Under the pieces are notes generated by a model. The model was not told the origin of the DNA. It saw only the letters and a program-made list of their open reading frames with translations, and searched no databases. Of a stretch of DNA of 34,079 nt, positions 1 to 7,709 are shown piece by piece (within the stretch, counting starts at the first letter, position 1; the number at the start of each line of letters is the position of its first letter). Position numbers and translations under genes: made by a program. Origin of the DNA: Streptomyces longispororuber (lineage in GTDB: Bacteria; Actinomycetota; Actinomycetes; Streptomycetales; Streptomycetaceae); contig NZ_JAMOLN010000109.1 in assembly GCF_024448165.1 (NCBI RefSeq), positions 1-34,079 on the forward strand, written 5' to 3'.

Positions 1-15
1 GCGAAGGGCCGTCCC

Positions 16-1611
16 GTGTCACCAACCGCACGCCCCGCCACCGAGTGGCTCGCCGATGCCGTCCTCTACCAGATCTATCCGCAGAGCTTCGCCGACTCCG
101 ACGGCGACGGCATCGGCGACTTCGCCGGCATCGAGTCGCGGCTCGACCACCTCGCCTGGCTCGGGGTGAACACCGTCTGGCTCAATCCGTGCTTCGCCTC
201 GCCGTTCCGCGACGCGGGCTACGACGTGAGCGACTACTTCTCCGTCGCCCCGCGCTACGGCACCGACGCCGACCTGGTCCGGCTGGTCGAGGCGGCCCGG
301 AGCCGCGGCATCCGGGTGCTGCTCGACCTCGTGGCCGGACACACGTCGGACGAGCACCCGTGGTTCACGGCGTCCGCCGCCGACCCCGCCGACCAGCGGT
401 ACATCTGGGCGGATCCACGGGACCCGGCGACGCTGCCCGCCGGCTTCGTCGCCTCGCCGGGACCCCGCCCCGGCTTCTACCTGCCGAACTTCTTCGCCTC
501 GCAGCCCGCCCTCAACTTCGGTTACGCGCGCCCGGATCCGGCCGAGCCGTGGCGGCTGCCCGTCGACGCCGAGGGGCCGCTCGCCAACCGGCAGGCGCTG
601 CGCGAGGTGATGGACCACTGGCTGTCGATCGGCCTGTCGGGATTCCGCGTCGACATGGCGGCGTCGCTCGTCAAGGACGACCCGGGCCAACAGGAGACGG
701 TGAAGCTCTGGCGCGAGCTGCGGGGCTGGCTCGACGCGCGGCATCCGCAGGCCGCCCTGCTCTCCGAGTGGGGCGATCCGGCGACGTCGGTGCCGGCGGG
801 GTTCCACGGTGACTTCTTCCTGCAGTTCGGTCCCGTACGGGACGGGATCGCCCTGCGCTCGCTGTGGAACAACTTCGAGGGCACGGTCAACGAGCAGTGG
901 CAGCCGCTGTCGCCGTACTTCGGCGCCGAAGGACTCGGCTCCCCGCAGACGTTCCTCGACATCTGGCGGTCCGTCACCGACACCATCGGGGACACGGGGT
1001 ACGCCTGCCTGCCCACCGCCAACCACGACTTCTCCCGGCTGGCCTGCGGCCCGCGCACGGCGGAGCAGCTGCCCGCGGCCTTCGCCTTCCACCTGACCTG
1101 GCCGACGGTGCCCGCGATCTACTACGGCGACGAGATCGGCATGCGGTACGTGCCGGGCCTGCCGGACCACGAGGGCAGCCGGCTCGGCCCGCGCTACAAC
1201 CGGGCGGGCTCGCGCACTCCGATGCAGTGGGACGACACGGCGAACGCCGGCTTCTCCACGGCGCCCGCGGAGGGGCTGTACCTGCCGCTCGATCCGGACC
1301 CGGCCCGGCCGAACGTCGCCGCCCAGCGGGCCGACGACGGCTCCCTGCTGCACCTGGTCCGCCGTCTGATCGAACTGCGCACGTCCCGGCCGGAGTTGGG
1401 CTCGCGGGCCGCCACGGAAGTGCTGCACGACGGCTATCCCCTGGTGTACGTACGCGGCGGGAACCACCTCGTCGTCGTCAACCCGCGCCGTGCCGCGGCC
1501 GAACTGGACGCCCCGGTCGACCACGCCGCTCCGGTCCTGGCGCGGGGCGTCGAGGTCGGTGACGGCCGCATCCGGGCGGACGGTCTCGGTTACGGGATCT
1601 TCGAGATCTGA
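16..1611 (+). CDS. GH13 alpha-amylase-family glycoside hydrolase
   Basis: This is a 531-aa cytoplasmic (no signal peptide) GH13 enzyme, expected to hydrolyse or transfer alpha-glucosidic bonds in short oligosaccharides. The N-terminus has the oligosaccharide-type signature YQIYPQSFADSDGDGIGDF. The catalytic triad is visible: nucleophile Asp213 in GFRVDMA, acid/base Glu251 in LLSEWGD, and transition-state stabiliser Asp338 in TANHDF. The family's conserved C-terminal beta-sandwich appears to be present, since the protein ends in YGIFEI. I use GTG at 16; a purine run (GAAGGG) lies 8 bases upstream, but only 15 bases of upstream sequence are visible, so an upstream operon partner cannot be excluded. 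It is on the opposite strand from the sugar operon at 2.9-9.0 kb, whose GH13 enzyme it resembles in length. Family is certain; substrate (alpha-1,4, alpha-1,6 or transglycosylation) is not. Confidence 0.92.
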   Translation: MSPTARPATEWLADAVLYQIYPQSFADSDGDGIGDFAGIESRLDHLAWLGVNTVWLNPCFASPFRDAGYDVSDYFSVAPRYGTDADLVRLVEAARSRGIRVLLDLVAGHTSDEHPWFTASAADPADQRYIWADPRDPATLPAGFVASPGPRPGFYLPNFFASQPALNFGYARPDPAEPWRLPVDAEGPLANRQALREVMDHWLSIGLSGFRVDMAASLVKDDPGQQETVKLWRELRGWLDARHPQAALLSEWGDPATSVPAGFHGDFFLQFGPVRDGIALRSLWNNFEGTVNEQWQPLSPYFGAEGLGSPQTFLDIWRSVTDTIGDTGYACLPTANHDFSRLACGPRTAEQLPAAFAFHLTWPTVPAIYYGDEIGMRYVPGLPDHEGSRLGPRYNRAGSRTPMQWDDTANAGFSTAPAEGLYLPLDPDPARPNVAAQRADDGSLLHLVRRLIELRTSRPELGSRAATEVLHDGYPLVYVRGGNHLVVVNPRRAAAELDAPVDHAAPVLARGVEVGDGRIRADGLGYGIFEI

Positions 1612-1697
1612 CCCGAGGCCGGTCCCGGTGCGGGGGATGTCACGTACGGCGTGGCTGTGCAGTCCCGTGGGCACAGGCCAGTGAAAGGACCAGCGCA

Positions 1698-2147
1698 ATG
1701 AACGCCCTCATCGTGTGCACCTCCGTGTCCCACGGCAACACCCGTCGGGTCGCCGGCGCCATGGCCCAGGTCCTGGACGCGAAGGTCGTCCCGCCCGAGG
1801 AGGCCGACCCGGCGGAGGTGGCCGCCGCCGGCCTCGTCGGATTCGGCTCCGGCGTGTTCTACGGCAGGCTCCACCCGCGTCTGACCGCGTTCGTCCGGGC
1901 CCTTCCCGACGGACGGGGCCGGGCTTTCGTGTTCGCGACCAGCGGGCTGCCTGAGCTGCCGCTGATGCCGTTCGCCCGGCCGTCGGCCCAGCTCCTCGCG
2001 GGCAAGGGGTACGAGGTGACAGAGTCGCCCTTCTCGTGCCGGGGCTTCGACACGTGGGGGCCCTTCAAGGTCGTCGGCGGTCTCCACAAGGGGCGCCCGG
2101 GCGATGCGGACCTGGCCGCCGCACGGGCGTTCGCCGAGCGGCTGTAG
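1698..2147 (+). CDS. Flavodoxin-fold protein
   Basis: This 149-aa protein has a flavodoxin-like N-terminus: a beta-strand (ALIVCTS) followed by the FMN-phosphate loop TSVSHGNTRRVA. A second flavin-contact region may be GFGSGVFYGRLHP around residues 49-61. Length matches short-chain flavodoxins and menaquinone-dependent protoporphyrinogen oxidase-like (HemG-type) proteins. It probably binds FMN and carries or transfers electrons; no partner reductase is adjacent. The ATG at 1698 is preceded by a good ribosome site (GAAAGGA, about 8 bases upstream). It lies 86 bases after the GH13 gene and 87 bases before a TetR regulator, all on the same strand. The TetR may control it, but that is inference from proximity only. 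Confidence 0.85.
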   Translation: MNALIVCTSVSHGNTRRVAGAMAQVLDAKVVPPEEADPAEVAAAGLVGFGSGVFYGRLHPRLTAFVRALPDGRGRAFVFATSGLPELPLMPFARPSAQLLAGKGYEVTESPFSCRGFDTWGPFKVVGGLHKGRPGDADLAAARAFAERL

Positions 2148-2199
2148 GGGCGTGGCGGCCGTTCGGCGGGGGCGTCCTGCCGGCTGCGTGCGGTAAGTT

Positions 2200-2210
2200 C
2201 TACGCCGTAG
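2200..2210. promoter_or_regulatory. Candidate TetR operator (11-bp palindrome)
   Basis: The sequence CTACGCCGTAG is a perfect palindrome around a single central base (CTACG-C-CGTAG), ending 24 bases before the GTG of the TetR gene. Its size and place fit an autoregulatory operator of a TetR protein. TAGGTT at 2208-2213 overlaps it and could serve as a -10 element. Confidence 0.45.
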
Positions 2211-2234
2211 GTTTGCCGGCCGGAGGGGACTGAC

Positions 2235-2873
2235 GTGGCGCGACGGGCACGGGGCACCTCGGCGGGGCTCGACCGGCACCGCATCGCGACCGCGGCCGTC
2301 GCGCTCGTCGACCGCGACGGTCTGGAGCGCTTCGGCGTACGCAGGCTCGCCGACGAACTCGGGGTCGACCCGATGTCGATCTATCACCACGTGAAGGGCA
2401 AGGCGGCCCTGCTCGACGCCGCCTCCGAGGCCGTGCTCCACGAGGTGGAGATCGGTGCCGCGGAGGCGTCGGACGACTGGGCGGAGATCGCCCGCCGCAC
2501 GGCGCACGGCTACCGGGCCGTGGCCTGCCGCCATCCTCGGGTCTTCCCCCTGGTGGTCGTACGCGCCCGGACCTCACCGGTGACCGTCGCCGCCGTGGAG
2601 CGGCTGGTGACGGCGATGCGCGCGGCGGGGCTGCCCGACCGGGTGGTGGCGGACACGCCCGGGGTGCTGTTCGGGTTCCTGAACGGACACCTGCTGGCCC
2701 GTACCGGCGAAGGGCCCGAAGTCCCCGCTCCGGTAGGGGAGTTCGATGCCGCCGCCCACCCGACGACGGCCGCACTCGCTCCCCTGCTGAGTGACGTCGG
2801 GTCGGTGGCGGAGTTCGACCGGCTGCTCGACACGGTGCTCGCCGGGATCAGGGTGAGTGCCGCCTCCGGCTGA
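2235..2873 (+). CDS. TetR family transcriptional regulator (TetR_C type)
   Basis: This 212-aa regulator has an N-terminal TetR helix-turn-helix at about residues 15-58, with recognition-helix text GVDPMSIYHHVKGKAALLD. The variant recognition helix (MSIYHHVKGK) is typical of the TetR_C (PF02909) subgroup related to the tetracycline repressor itself. The C-terminal ligand-binding part is all-alpha and holds a hydrophobic segment (GVLFGFLNGHLLA). Start is GTG 2235, with GGAGGGG at 2221-2227 as ribosome site. A palindrome at 2200-2210 is the likely operator. Target genes are unknown; itself and the upstream flavodoxin-like gene are the first candidates. Its stop lies 14 bases from the stop of the convergent lacI-type gene. 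Confidence 0.9.
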   Translation: MARRARGTSAGLDRHRIATAAVALVDRDGLERFGVRRLADELGVDPMSIYHHVKGKAALLDAASEAVLHEVEIGAAEASDDWAEIARRTAHGYRAVACRHPRVFPLVVVRARTSPVTVAAVERLVTAMRAAGLPDRVVADTPGVLFGFLNGHLLARTGEGPEVPAPVGEFDAAAHPTTAALAPLLSDVGSVAEFDRLLDTVLAGIRVSAASG

Positions 2874-2887
2874 ACCCTGGTCCCGGG

Positions 2888-3898
2888 TCAGCCGGGAGCG
2901 GGCGGGGCGGTCGAGCCGCGCACCAGGAGTTCGGGCTCGAAGAGCAGCTCGCCGGGGTGGCTCTGGGCGCCCTGGATCTGCGCACACAGGAGGTCGACCG
3001 CCGCCCGGCCCATCGCCTCGATGGGCTGGCGCACCGTCGACAGCGGTGGCTCGGTGCAGGTCATGAAGGACGAGTCGTCGAACCCGACGACCGACAGATC
3101 GCGCGGCACCGAGAGCCCTCGCCTGCGGGCGGCCCGGATGGCACCGAGGGCGATGGGGTCGCTGGCGCAGACGATGCCGGTGACGCCGCGCTCCAGCAGG
3201 CGCGCGGCCGCGGCCTGTCCGCCCTCCAGCGAGAAGATCGACCGCTCGACGAACGCGTCGGACAGCGGTGCGCCCGAGGCCTGCGCCACCAGCCGCGCGG
3301 CCGCGAGCTTGCGGCGCGACGGCTCGTGGTCCGCGGGGCCGAGCACCAGGCCGATCCGCTCGTGCCCGAGGGAGGCGAGATGGCGCCAGGCCTGCTCGGC
3401 GGCGACCGAGTCGTCGCAGGCGACGCAGGGGAAGTCGAGGCCCTTGACGGGCGCGTTGATGAACACGACCGGGATCTTGCGCTCGGCGAGGCGGTGGTAG
3501 TGCGCGTGCGGCGCGTCGGCCTGCGCGAAGAGGCCGCCCGCGAAGACGACGCCGGAGACCTGCTGCTGGAGCAGGAGGTCCACGTAGTCGGCCTCCGCGG
3601 CGCCGCCCTTCGTCTGCGTGCAGAGCACCGGGGTGAGCCCCCGCTGGGCGAGGGCTCCCCCGATCACGTCGGCGAACGCGGGGAAGATCGGGTTCTGCAG
3701 CTCCGGGATCACGAGGCCGACGAGGCGCGAGCGCTCGCCCCGCAGCTGAGTCGGCCGCTCGTACCCCAGGACGTCCAGCGCGGTCAGGACGGACTGCCGT
3801 GTCGTCTCGGAGACTCCGGCCCTCCCGTTGAGGACCCGGCTGACCGTCGCTTCGCTGACCCCGACCTTCTTCGCAACTTGAGCAAGTCGTCGCGTCAT
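2888..3898 (-). CDS. LacI family regulator, MalR-like
   Basis: This 336-aa LacI/GalR repressor has an HTH at residues 4-25 (AQVAKKVGVSEATVSRVLNG) and hinge residues near 45-60. A periplasmic-binding-protein-like sensor domain runs to the end (typical pieces: GLVIPELQNPIFPAFADVI, GVVFAGG, GIVCASDPIALGA, VVGFDDS, TTVRQPI-like STVRQPIEAMG). The text closely resembles Streptomyces MalR/Reg1, repressor of maltose uptake, as I remember that family. It is last in the leftward alpha-glucoside operon but has its own promoter: no Shine-Dalgarno precedes ATG 3898, and a TAGGCT -10-like hexamer lies 7 bases upstream, which predicts a leaderless mRNA. It probably represses both itself and the binding-protein promoter at TTGCAAGATT sites; the inducer should be an imported alpha-glucoside. 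Confidence 0.93.
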   Translation of the reverse strand: MTRRLAQVAKKVGVSEATVSRVLNGRAGVSETTRQSVLTALDVLGYERPTQLRGERSRLVGLVIPELQNPIFPAFADVIGGALAQRGLTPVLCTQTKGGAAEADYVDLLLQQQVSGVVFAGGLFAQADAPHAHYHRLAERKIPVVFINAPVKGLDFPCVACDDSVAAEQAWRHLASLGHERIGLVLGPADHEPSRRKLAAARLVAQASGAPLSDAFVERSIFSLEGGQAAAARLLERGVTGIVCASDPIALGAIRAARRRGLSVPRDLSVVGFDDSSFMTCTEPPLSTVRQPIEAMGRAAVDLLCAQIQGAQSHPGELLFEPELLVRGSTAPPAPG

Positions 3899-3958
3899 GA
3901 TTGCAAGCCTAACGCAATTTCTGTTCTGTCTTTGCGGTCAAATCTTGCAATCTTGACC
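3899..3958 (-). promoter_or_regulatory. lacI promoter with candidate LacI operators
   Basis: On the minus strand a TAGGCT -10-like element (plus-strand 3906-3911) ends 7 bases before the lacI ATG. Upstream, GGTCAA (3936-3941) and TTGACC (3953-3958) form an inverted repeat flanking TTGCAA, and AATCTTGCAA (3941-3950) is the reverse complement of a 10-mer found before the binding-protein gene at 9138-9147. A further TTGCAA-like half-site sits right before the start codon. No convincing -35 at normal spacing was found. The 89-base gap to the upstream alpha-glucosidase gene therefore looks like an autoregulated internal promoter. Confidence 0.55.
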
Positions 3959-3987
3959 GGCCTGCCCGGTGGTGCGCCTGCGTGCCG

Positions 3988-5592
3988 TCAGGCCCTCAGC
4001 CACACCGCCGTATCGCTCGGCAGCCGCCCGTCCGCGTCCAACGGCCCGCTGGAGAGCAGCAGTTGTCCGTGGGCGGGCAGCTCGGCCGGGCGGTCGGCGA
4101 GGTTCACCACGCAGATGAGGCCGTGCGGGCGGGTGAAGGCCAGAACCCCGTCCGCGGCCGGGAGCCAGCTCATCGGGCCGTCCCCGAAACCCGCCACGGA
4201 CCGGCGCAGGCGCAGCGCGGTGCGGTAGAGGGAGAGCATGGAGTCGGGGCGGGCGCTCTGCCGGTCGACGGCGTACCGCGCCCAGTCGTCGGGCTGCGGG
4301 AGCCACGGTTCGCCGGCCGGACCGAAGCCGTACGCGGGCGCGTCGGCGGTCCACGGCAGGGGCACCCGGCAGCCGTCGCGGCCCGGATCGATGCCGCCGG
4401 AGCGGAAGTGCATCGGGTCCTGGATGCGGGTCAGCGGTATCTCCGCCTCGGGCAGGCCCAGTTCCTCGCCCTGGTACAGGTAGACGGAGCCGGGCAGGGC
4501 CAGGGTGAGCAGGGCCGCGGCGCGGGCCCGCCGGGTACCGAGGGCCGGATCGGTGGGCGTGCCGAAGGCCTTCGTGGCGAAGTCGAAGGCGGTGTCGGCG
4601 CGGCCGTACCGGGTGACGGTGCGGGTCACGTCGTGGTTGCACAGGACCCAGGTGGCCGGGGCGCCCACGGGTGCGTGCTCGGCGAGGGTGTCGTCGATGG
4701 TGCGGCGCAGCCGGCCGGCGTCCCAGGGACAGGCGAGGAAGTTGAAGTTGAACGCGGTGTGCAGTTCATCGGGGCGGAGGTAGCGGGCGAAGCGTTCGGC
4801 GTCCGGCAGCCAGACCTCGCCGACGAACACGCCGCCGTACTCGTCGGCGAGCGCCCGCCAGGAGCGGTAGATGTCGTGGAGTTCGTCCTGGTCGATGTAC
4901 GGGTGCGGGTCGACACCCTCGACGAAGTCGGGCAGTTGCGGGTGCTTGGCGGGCAGCGCGGCGGAGTCGATGCGGACGCCGGCGACGCCGCGTTCGAACC
5001 AGAAGCGGAGCACGTCCTCGTGCTCGCGCCGGACGGCGGGGTGGGCCCAGTTGAGGTCGGGCTGTTCGGGGGTGAACAGGTGGAGGTACCACTCGCCGTC
5101 GGGCACCCGGGTCCAGGTCGTTCCGGCGAACTGCGACGGCCAGTCGTTCGGCGGCAGTTCGCCGTGCTCGCCGCGGCCGGGCCTGAAGTGGAACAGCTCC
5201 CGCTCGGGGCTGCCGGGGCCGGCCGCCAACGCCGCCTGGAACCAGGCGTGCTGGTCGGAGACGTGGTTCGGCACGATGTCGATGATGACCCTGATGCCCA
5301 GGTCGGCCGCCTCGGAGATCAGCTTCTCGGCCTCCTCCAGAGTGCCGAAGGCGGGGTCGATGGTCCGGTAGTCGGCCACGTCGTAGCCGCCGTCGACCAG
5401 CGGGGAGAGGTACCAGGGGGTGAACCACACGGCGTCGACGCCGAGTTCGGCGAGGTACGGCAGCCGGGTGCGGACGCCCGCCAGGTCCCCGGTGCCGTCT
5501 CCGTCGCCGTCCGCGAAGCTCCGGGGATACACCTGGTAGATGGCGGCGTCGCGCCACCAGTCTGCGGTGCGGGACGAGGGAACAGCTGCCAC
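3988..5592 (-). CDS. GH13 alpha-glucosidase / oligo-1,6-glucosidase-like
   Basis: This 534-aa intracellular GH13 enzyme (no signal peptide) probably cleaves the alpha-glucoside brought in by the adjacent ABC transporter. The N-terminus DAAIYQVYPRSFADGDGDGT carries the GH13 oligosaccharide-hydrolase signature, and IIDIVPNHVSDQHAWF is conserved region I. The nucleophile is Asp209 (GVRIDSA), acid/base Glu259 (VFVGEVWLPD) and the third Asp is 321 (LCNHDVTR). The reading frame stays open much further upstream into the permease gene, but the start is set at GTG 5592, which has GAAAGGA about 8 bases before it and begins directly before the conserved fold. It follows the MalG-type permease by 113 bases and precedes lacI by 89. 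Linkage specificity (maltose, isomaltose, trehalose, nigerose, sucrose) cannot be read from sequence alone. Confidence 0.92.
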   Translation of the reverse strand: MAAVPSSRTADWWRDAAIYQVYPRSFADGDGDGTGDLAGVRTRLPYLAELGVDAVWFTPWYLSPLVDGGYDVADYRTIDPAFGTLEEAEKLISEAADLGIRVIIDIVPNHVSDQHAWFQAALAAGPGSPERELFHFRPGRGEHGELPPNDWPSQFAGTTWTRVPDGEWYLHLFTPEQPDLNWAHPAVRREHEDVLRFWFERGVAGVRIDSAALPAKHPQLPDFVEGVDPHPYIDQDELHDIYRSWRALADEYGGVFVGEVWLPDAERFARYLRPDELHTAFNFNFLACPWDAGRLRRTIDDTLAEHAPVGAPATWVLCNHDVTRTVTRYGRADTAFDFATKAFGTPTDPALGTRRARAAALLTLALPGSVYLYQGEELGLPEAEIPLTRIQDPMHFRSGGIDPGRDGCRVPLPWTADAPAYGFGPAGEPWLPQPDDWARYAVDRQSARPDSMLSLYRTALRLRRSVAGFGDGPMSWLPAADGVLAFTRPHGLICVVNLADRPAELPAHGQLLLSSGPLDADGRLPSDTAVWLRA

Positions 5593-5705
5593 GTGACGGT
5601 CCTTTCGGGCAGGTGGGAACTCCGCCACCGGTCGGGCGGGGGCATGGACAGGTGGACCGGCGGCGGAGTGCTCTGGGTGTGGGCGGGTCGGCGGGCCGGG
5701 CGTGT

Positions 5706-6686
5706 TCAGCCCTTGAGGCTGCCGGCGGTGAGGCCCGCCATGATGCTGCGCTGGAAGAAGAAGAACACGATGATCATCGGGACGCTCGCGATGACGAGAC
5801 CGGCCATGATCTGGTTCTGCGTCACCGCGCCCGCGGTCTGGGACAGTCCGACGCTGATGGTCATCTTCTCGCTGTCGGGAAGGACCAGCAGAGGCCAGAC
5901 GAAGTCCTTGAAGACCAGGACGACGGTGAAGATGGAGACGACGCCGAGGATGGGCCGGGAGATCGGCAGGACGATCGAGACGAGGACGCGCCACGGGGGC
6001 ACGCCGTCGATCTCGGCGGCCTCCAGGATCTCGTCCGGAATGGAGTCGAAGAACCGCTTCAGCAGGAAGATGTTGAAGCCGTTGGCGGCCACCGGGAACC
6101 AGATCGCCCAGGGCGAGTTGAGCAGGTGCCAGCCGAGGATCGGCACGTCGGTGACCGTGATGTACGCCGGGATCATCACGACGATCGGCGGGATCATCAG
6201 CGTGGCCAGCATGCCCGCCATGATCACGTTCCCGAGCATCGGCCGCAGTTTGGACAGCGCGTAGGCGGCGGAGACGTCCACGGCGAGCGCGAACAGCCAG
6301 GCACCGACGGCGTAGAAGACGGTGTTCCTGAGCAGCGTCCCGATGTCGAAGAGTTCCCAGGCGTCCGCGAACACGCCGAAGTCCGGGGACTTCGGGAACA
6401 GGGTGGGCGGCATCTGGGCGATCTCCTCGCCCGTCTTCATGGCGCCGGTGACCATCCAGTAGAGCGGGAAGACGAAGACCAGGGTGAACACGATCACGAT
6501 GGCGGTGAGCAGTGTCCAGTAGATCTTCCGGCCCCAGCGGGACCTGAGTTCGAGCGGCGAGACGATGGTCCTGGAGTGGCCGTCCGCCCAGCCGCCGCGC
6601 CGCTTCTTCCGGTCGCCGCGCCGGGCCGGCCGCGCGGCAGCCCCGGTCTTCGTCGCCTCTTCGGGGCGGGTGGTGGTGTTCACCAT
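5706..6686 (-). CDS. Sugar ABC transporter permease (MalG type)
   Basis: This 326-aa inner-membrane permease of the CUT1 carbohydrate importer class has a long basic N-terminal tail (KKRRGG) followed by six predicted membrane spans. The first span is TLLTAIVIVFTLVFVFPLYW. The MalG-type EAA loop that contacts the ATPase is visible: EILEAAEIDGVPPWRVLVSI then VLPISRP. The end, AGLTAGSLKG, is the usual MalG C-terminus. It starts 4 bases after the stop of the MalF-type permease, with the ribosome site (GAGGAGAAG) inside that gene's last codons, so the two are translationally linked. No ATP-binding subunit is encoded nearby; in Streptomyces such importers commonly share MsiK, which is family knowledge rather than something seen here. 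Confidence 0.95.
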   Translation of the reverse strand: MVNTTTRPEEATKTGAAARPARRGDRKKRRGGWADGHSRTIVSPLELRSRWGRKIYWTLLTAIVIVFTLVFVFPLYWMVTGAMKTGEEIAQMPPTLFPKSPDFGVFADAWELFDIGTLLRNTVFYAVGAWLFALAVDVSAAYALSKLRPMLGNVIMAGMLATLMIPPIVVMIPAYITVTDVPILGWHLLNSPWAIWFPVAANGFNIFLLKRFFDSIPDEILEAAEIDGVPPWRVLVSIVLPISRPILGVVSIFTVVLVFKDFVWPLLVLPDSEKMTISVGLSQTAGAVTQNQIMAGLVIASVPMIIVFFFFQRSIMAGLTAGSLKG

Positions 6687-6690
6687 GGCG

Positions 6691-7623
6691 CTACTTCTCC
6701 TCTCGGGTCAGCCGGAGCTGAACCGCGGCGACCGCCAGCAGGACGACCATGAGCATCAGGCCGAGCGCGCTGCCCGCCCCGTAGTTGCCGCCGTAGACGA
6801 AGGCGTACTGGTACATGAGGTAGGCGACGGTGACCGTCGCGTTCTCCGGGCCGCCGCCCGTGAGCATGTACGGCTCGATGAACACCTGCATCGTGGCGAC
6901 GATCTGGAGCATCAACATCAGCAGCAGGATCAGCCGGGTCTGCGGGATGGTGACGTGCCGGATCCGCTTGAGGATGCCCGCGCCGTCGAGTTCCGCGGCC
7001 TCGTACAGATCGCCGGGAATGTTCTGCAGCGCCGCCAGATAGATGAGGACCCCGGATCCCAGGTTCATCCACGTGGCGACGATGACGAGGGAGATGAGCG
7101 CGGTGTCGGTGGAGTCGAGCCAGGCCAGGGTCGGCAGGCCGACGAAGTCGAGGACCTGGTTGAACAGTCCGGGGCCCGGGTCGTAGAACCAGCGGAAGAG
7201 CAGGACCGAGACGATCGGCGGCAGCATCACCGGCAGGTAGACGACGAAGCGGAGGTAGCCCCGCGCGTGCCGCAGCTCGTTGAGGACGATCGCGACGGCG
7301 AACGGCACCACGTAGCCGCAGAGCAGCGCCAGCAGAGTGAAGGCCAGGGTGTTGCGCCAGGCCTGTCCGAACGCCGGATCGTCCACCACCGTACGGAAGT
7401 TGTCCAGGCCCACCCAGGTCGGCGGGTCGACGAGGTTGGTCTGCTGGAAGCTGAGGACGACTTCCCTGATGATCGGCCACCACGCGAACATGGCGAAGCA
7501 GAACAGCGCGGCGCACAGGAATCCGTAGGCGGTCAGGTTCCGCCGCACCGCCCTGCGCCGCTTCGACGGTGGCCGACGGCGCGGCGCGAGCTGCCGCTTC
7601 GGCTCCATGGTGAGTGTTTCCAT
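6691..7623 (-). CDS. Sugar ABC transporter permease (MalF/UgpA type)
   Basis: This 310-aa permease forms the heterodimer with the downstream MalG-type protein. A basic N-terminus (PKRQLAPRRRPPSKRRRAVR) precedes about six hydrophobic spans, the first being LCAALFCFAMFAWWPIIREV. The EAA loop reads LYEAAELDGAGILKRIRHVT then IPQTR. ATG 7629 is an alternative start two codons earlier, but GGGAG directly abuts it; ATG 7623 has the same GGGAG at 6 bases, so I prefer 7623. It lies 86 bases downstream of the binding-protein gene in the same operon. Substrate class (alpha-glucosides) is inferred from the neighbouring alpha-glucosidase and MalR-like regulator. Confidence 0.95.
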   Translation of the reverse strand: METLTMEPKRQLAPRRRPPSKRRRAVRRNLTAYGFLCAALFCFAMFAWWPIIREVVLSFQQTNLVDPPTWVGLDNFRTVVDDPAFGQAWRNTLAFTLLALLCGYVVPFAVAIVLNELRHARGYLRFVVYLPVMLPPIVSVLLFRWFYDPGPGLFNQVLDFVGLPTLAWLDSTDTALISLVIVATWMNLGSGVLIYLAALQNIPGDLYEAAELDGAGILKRIRHVTIPQTRLILLLMLMLQIVATMQVFIEPYMLTGGGPENATVTVAYLMYQYAFVYGGNYGAGSALGLMLMVVLLAVAAVQLRLTREEK

Positions 7624-7709
7624 CGTCATCTCCCGTTCCCGACTCCGGCCCCCGAGGGGGCCGACGCGGGGTGCCGCCCCCTCCGAACGGCACCCCGGGA
7701 CAGTTGCCG

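Noticed and set aside
19..1698. Long minus-strand reading frame opposite the first GH13 gene
   Set aside because: It is an antisense shadow: Arg/Val/Gly-rich text with no domain, and the plus strand encodes a complete GH13 enzyme with its catalytic triad.
3982..6264. 760-codon plus-strand frame
   Set aside because: It is a mirror of the GH13 and permease genes on the other strand; composition follows the GC pattern and no family text is seen.
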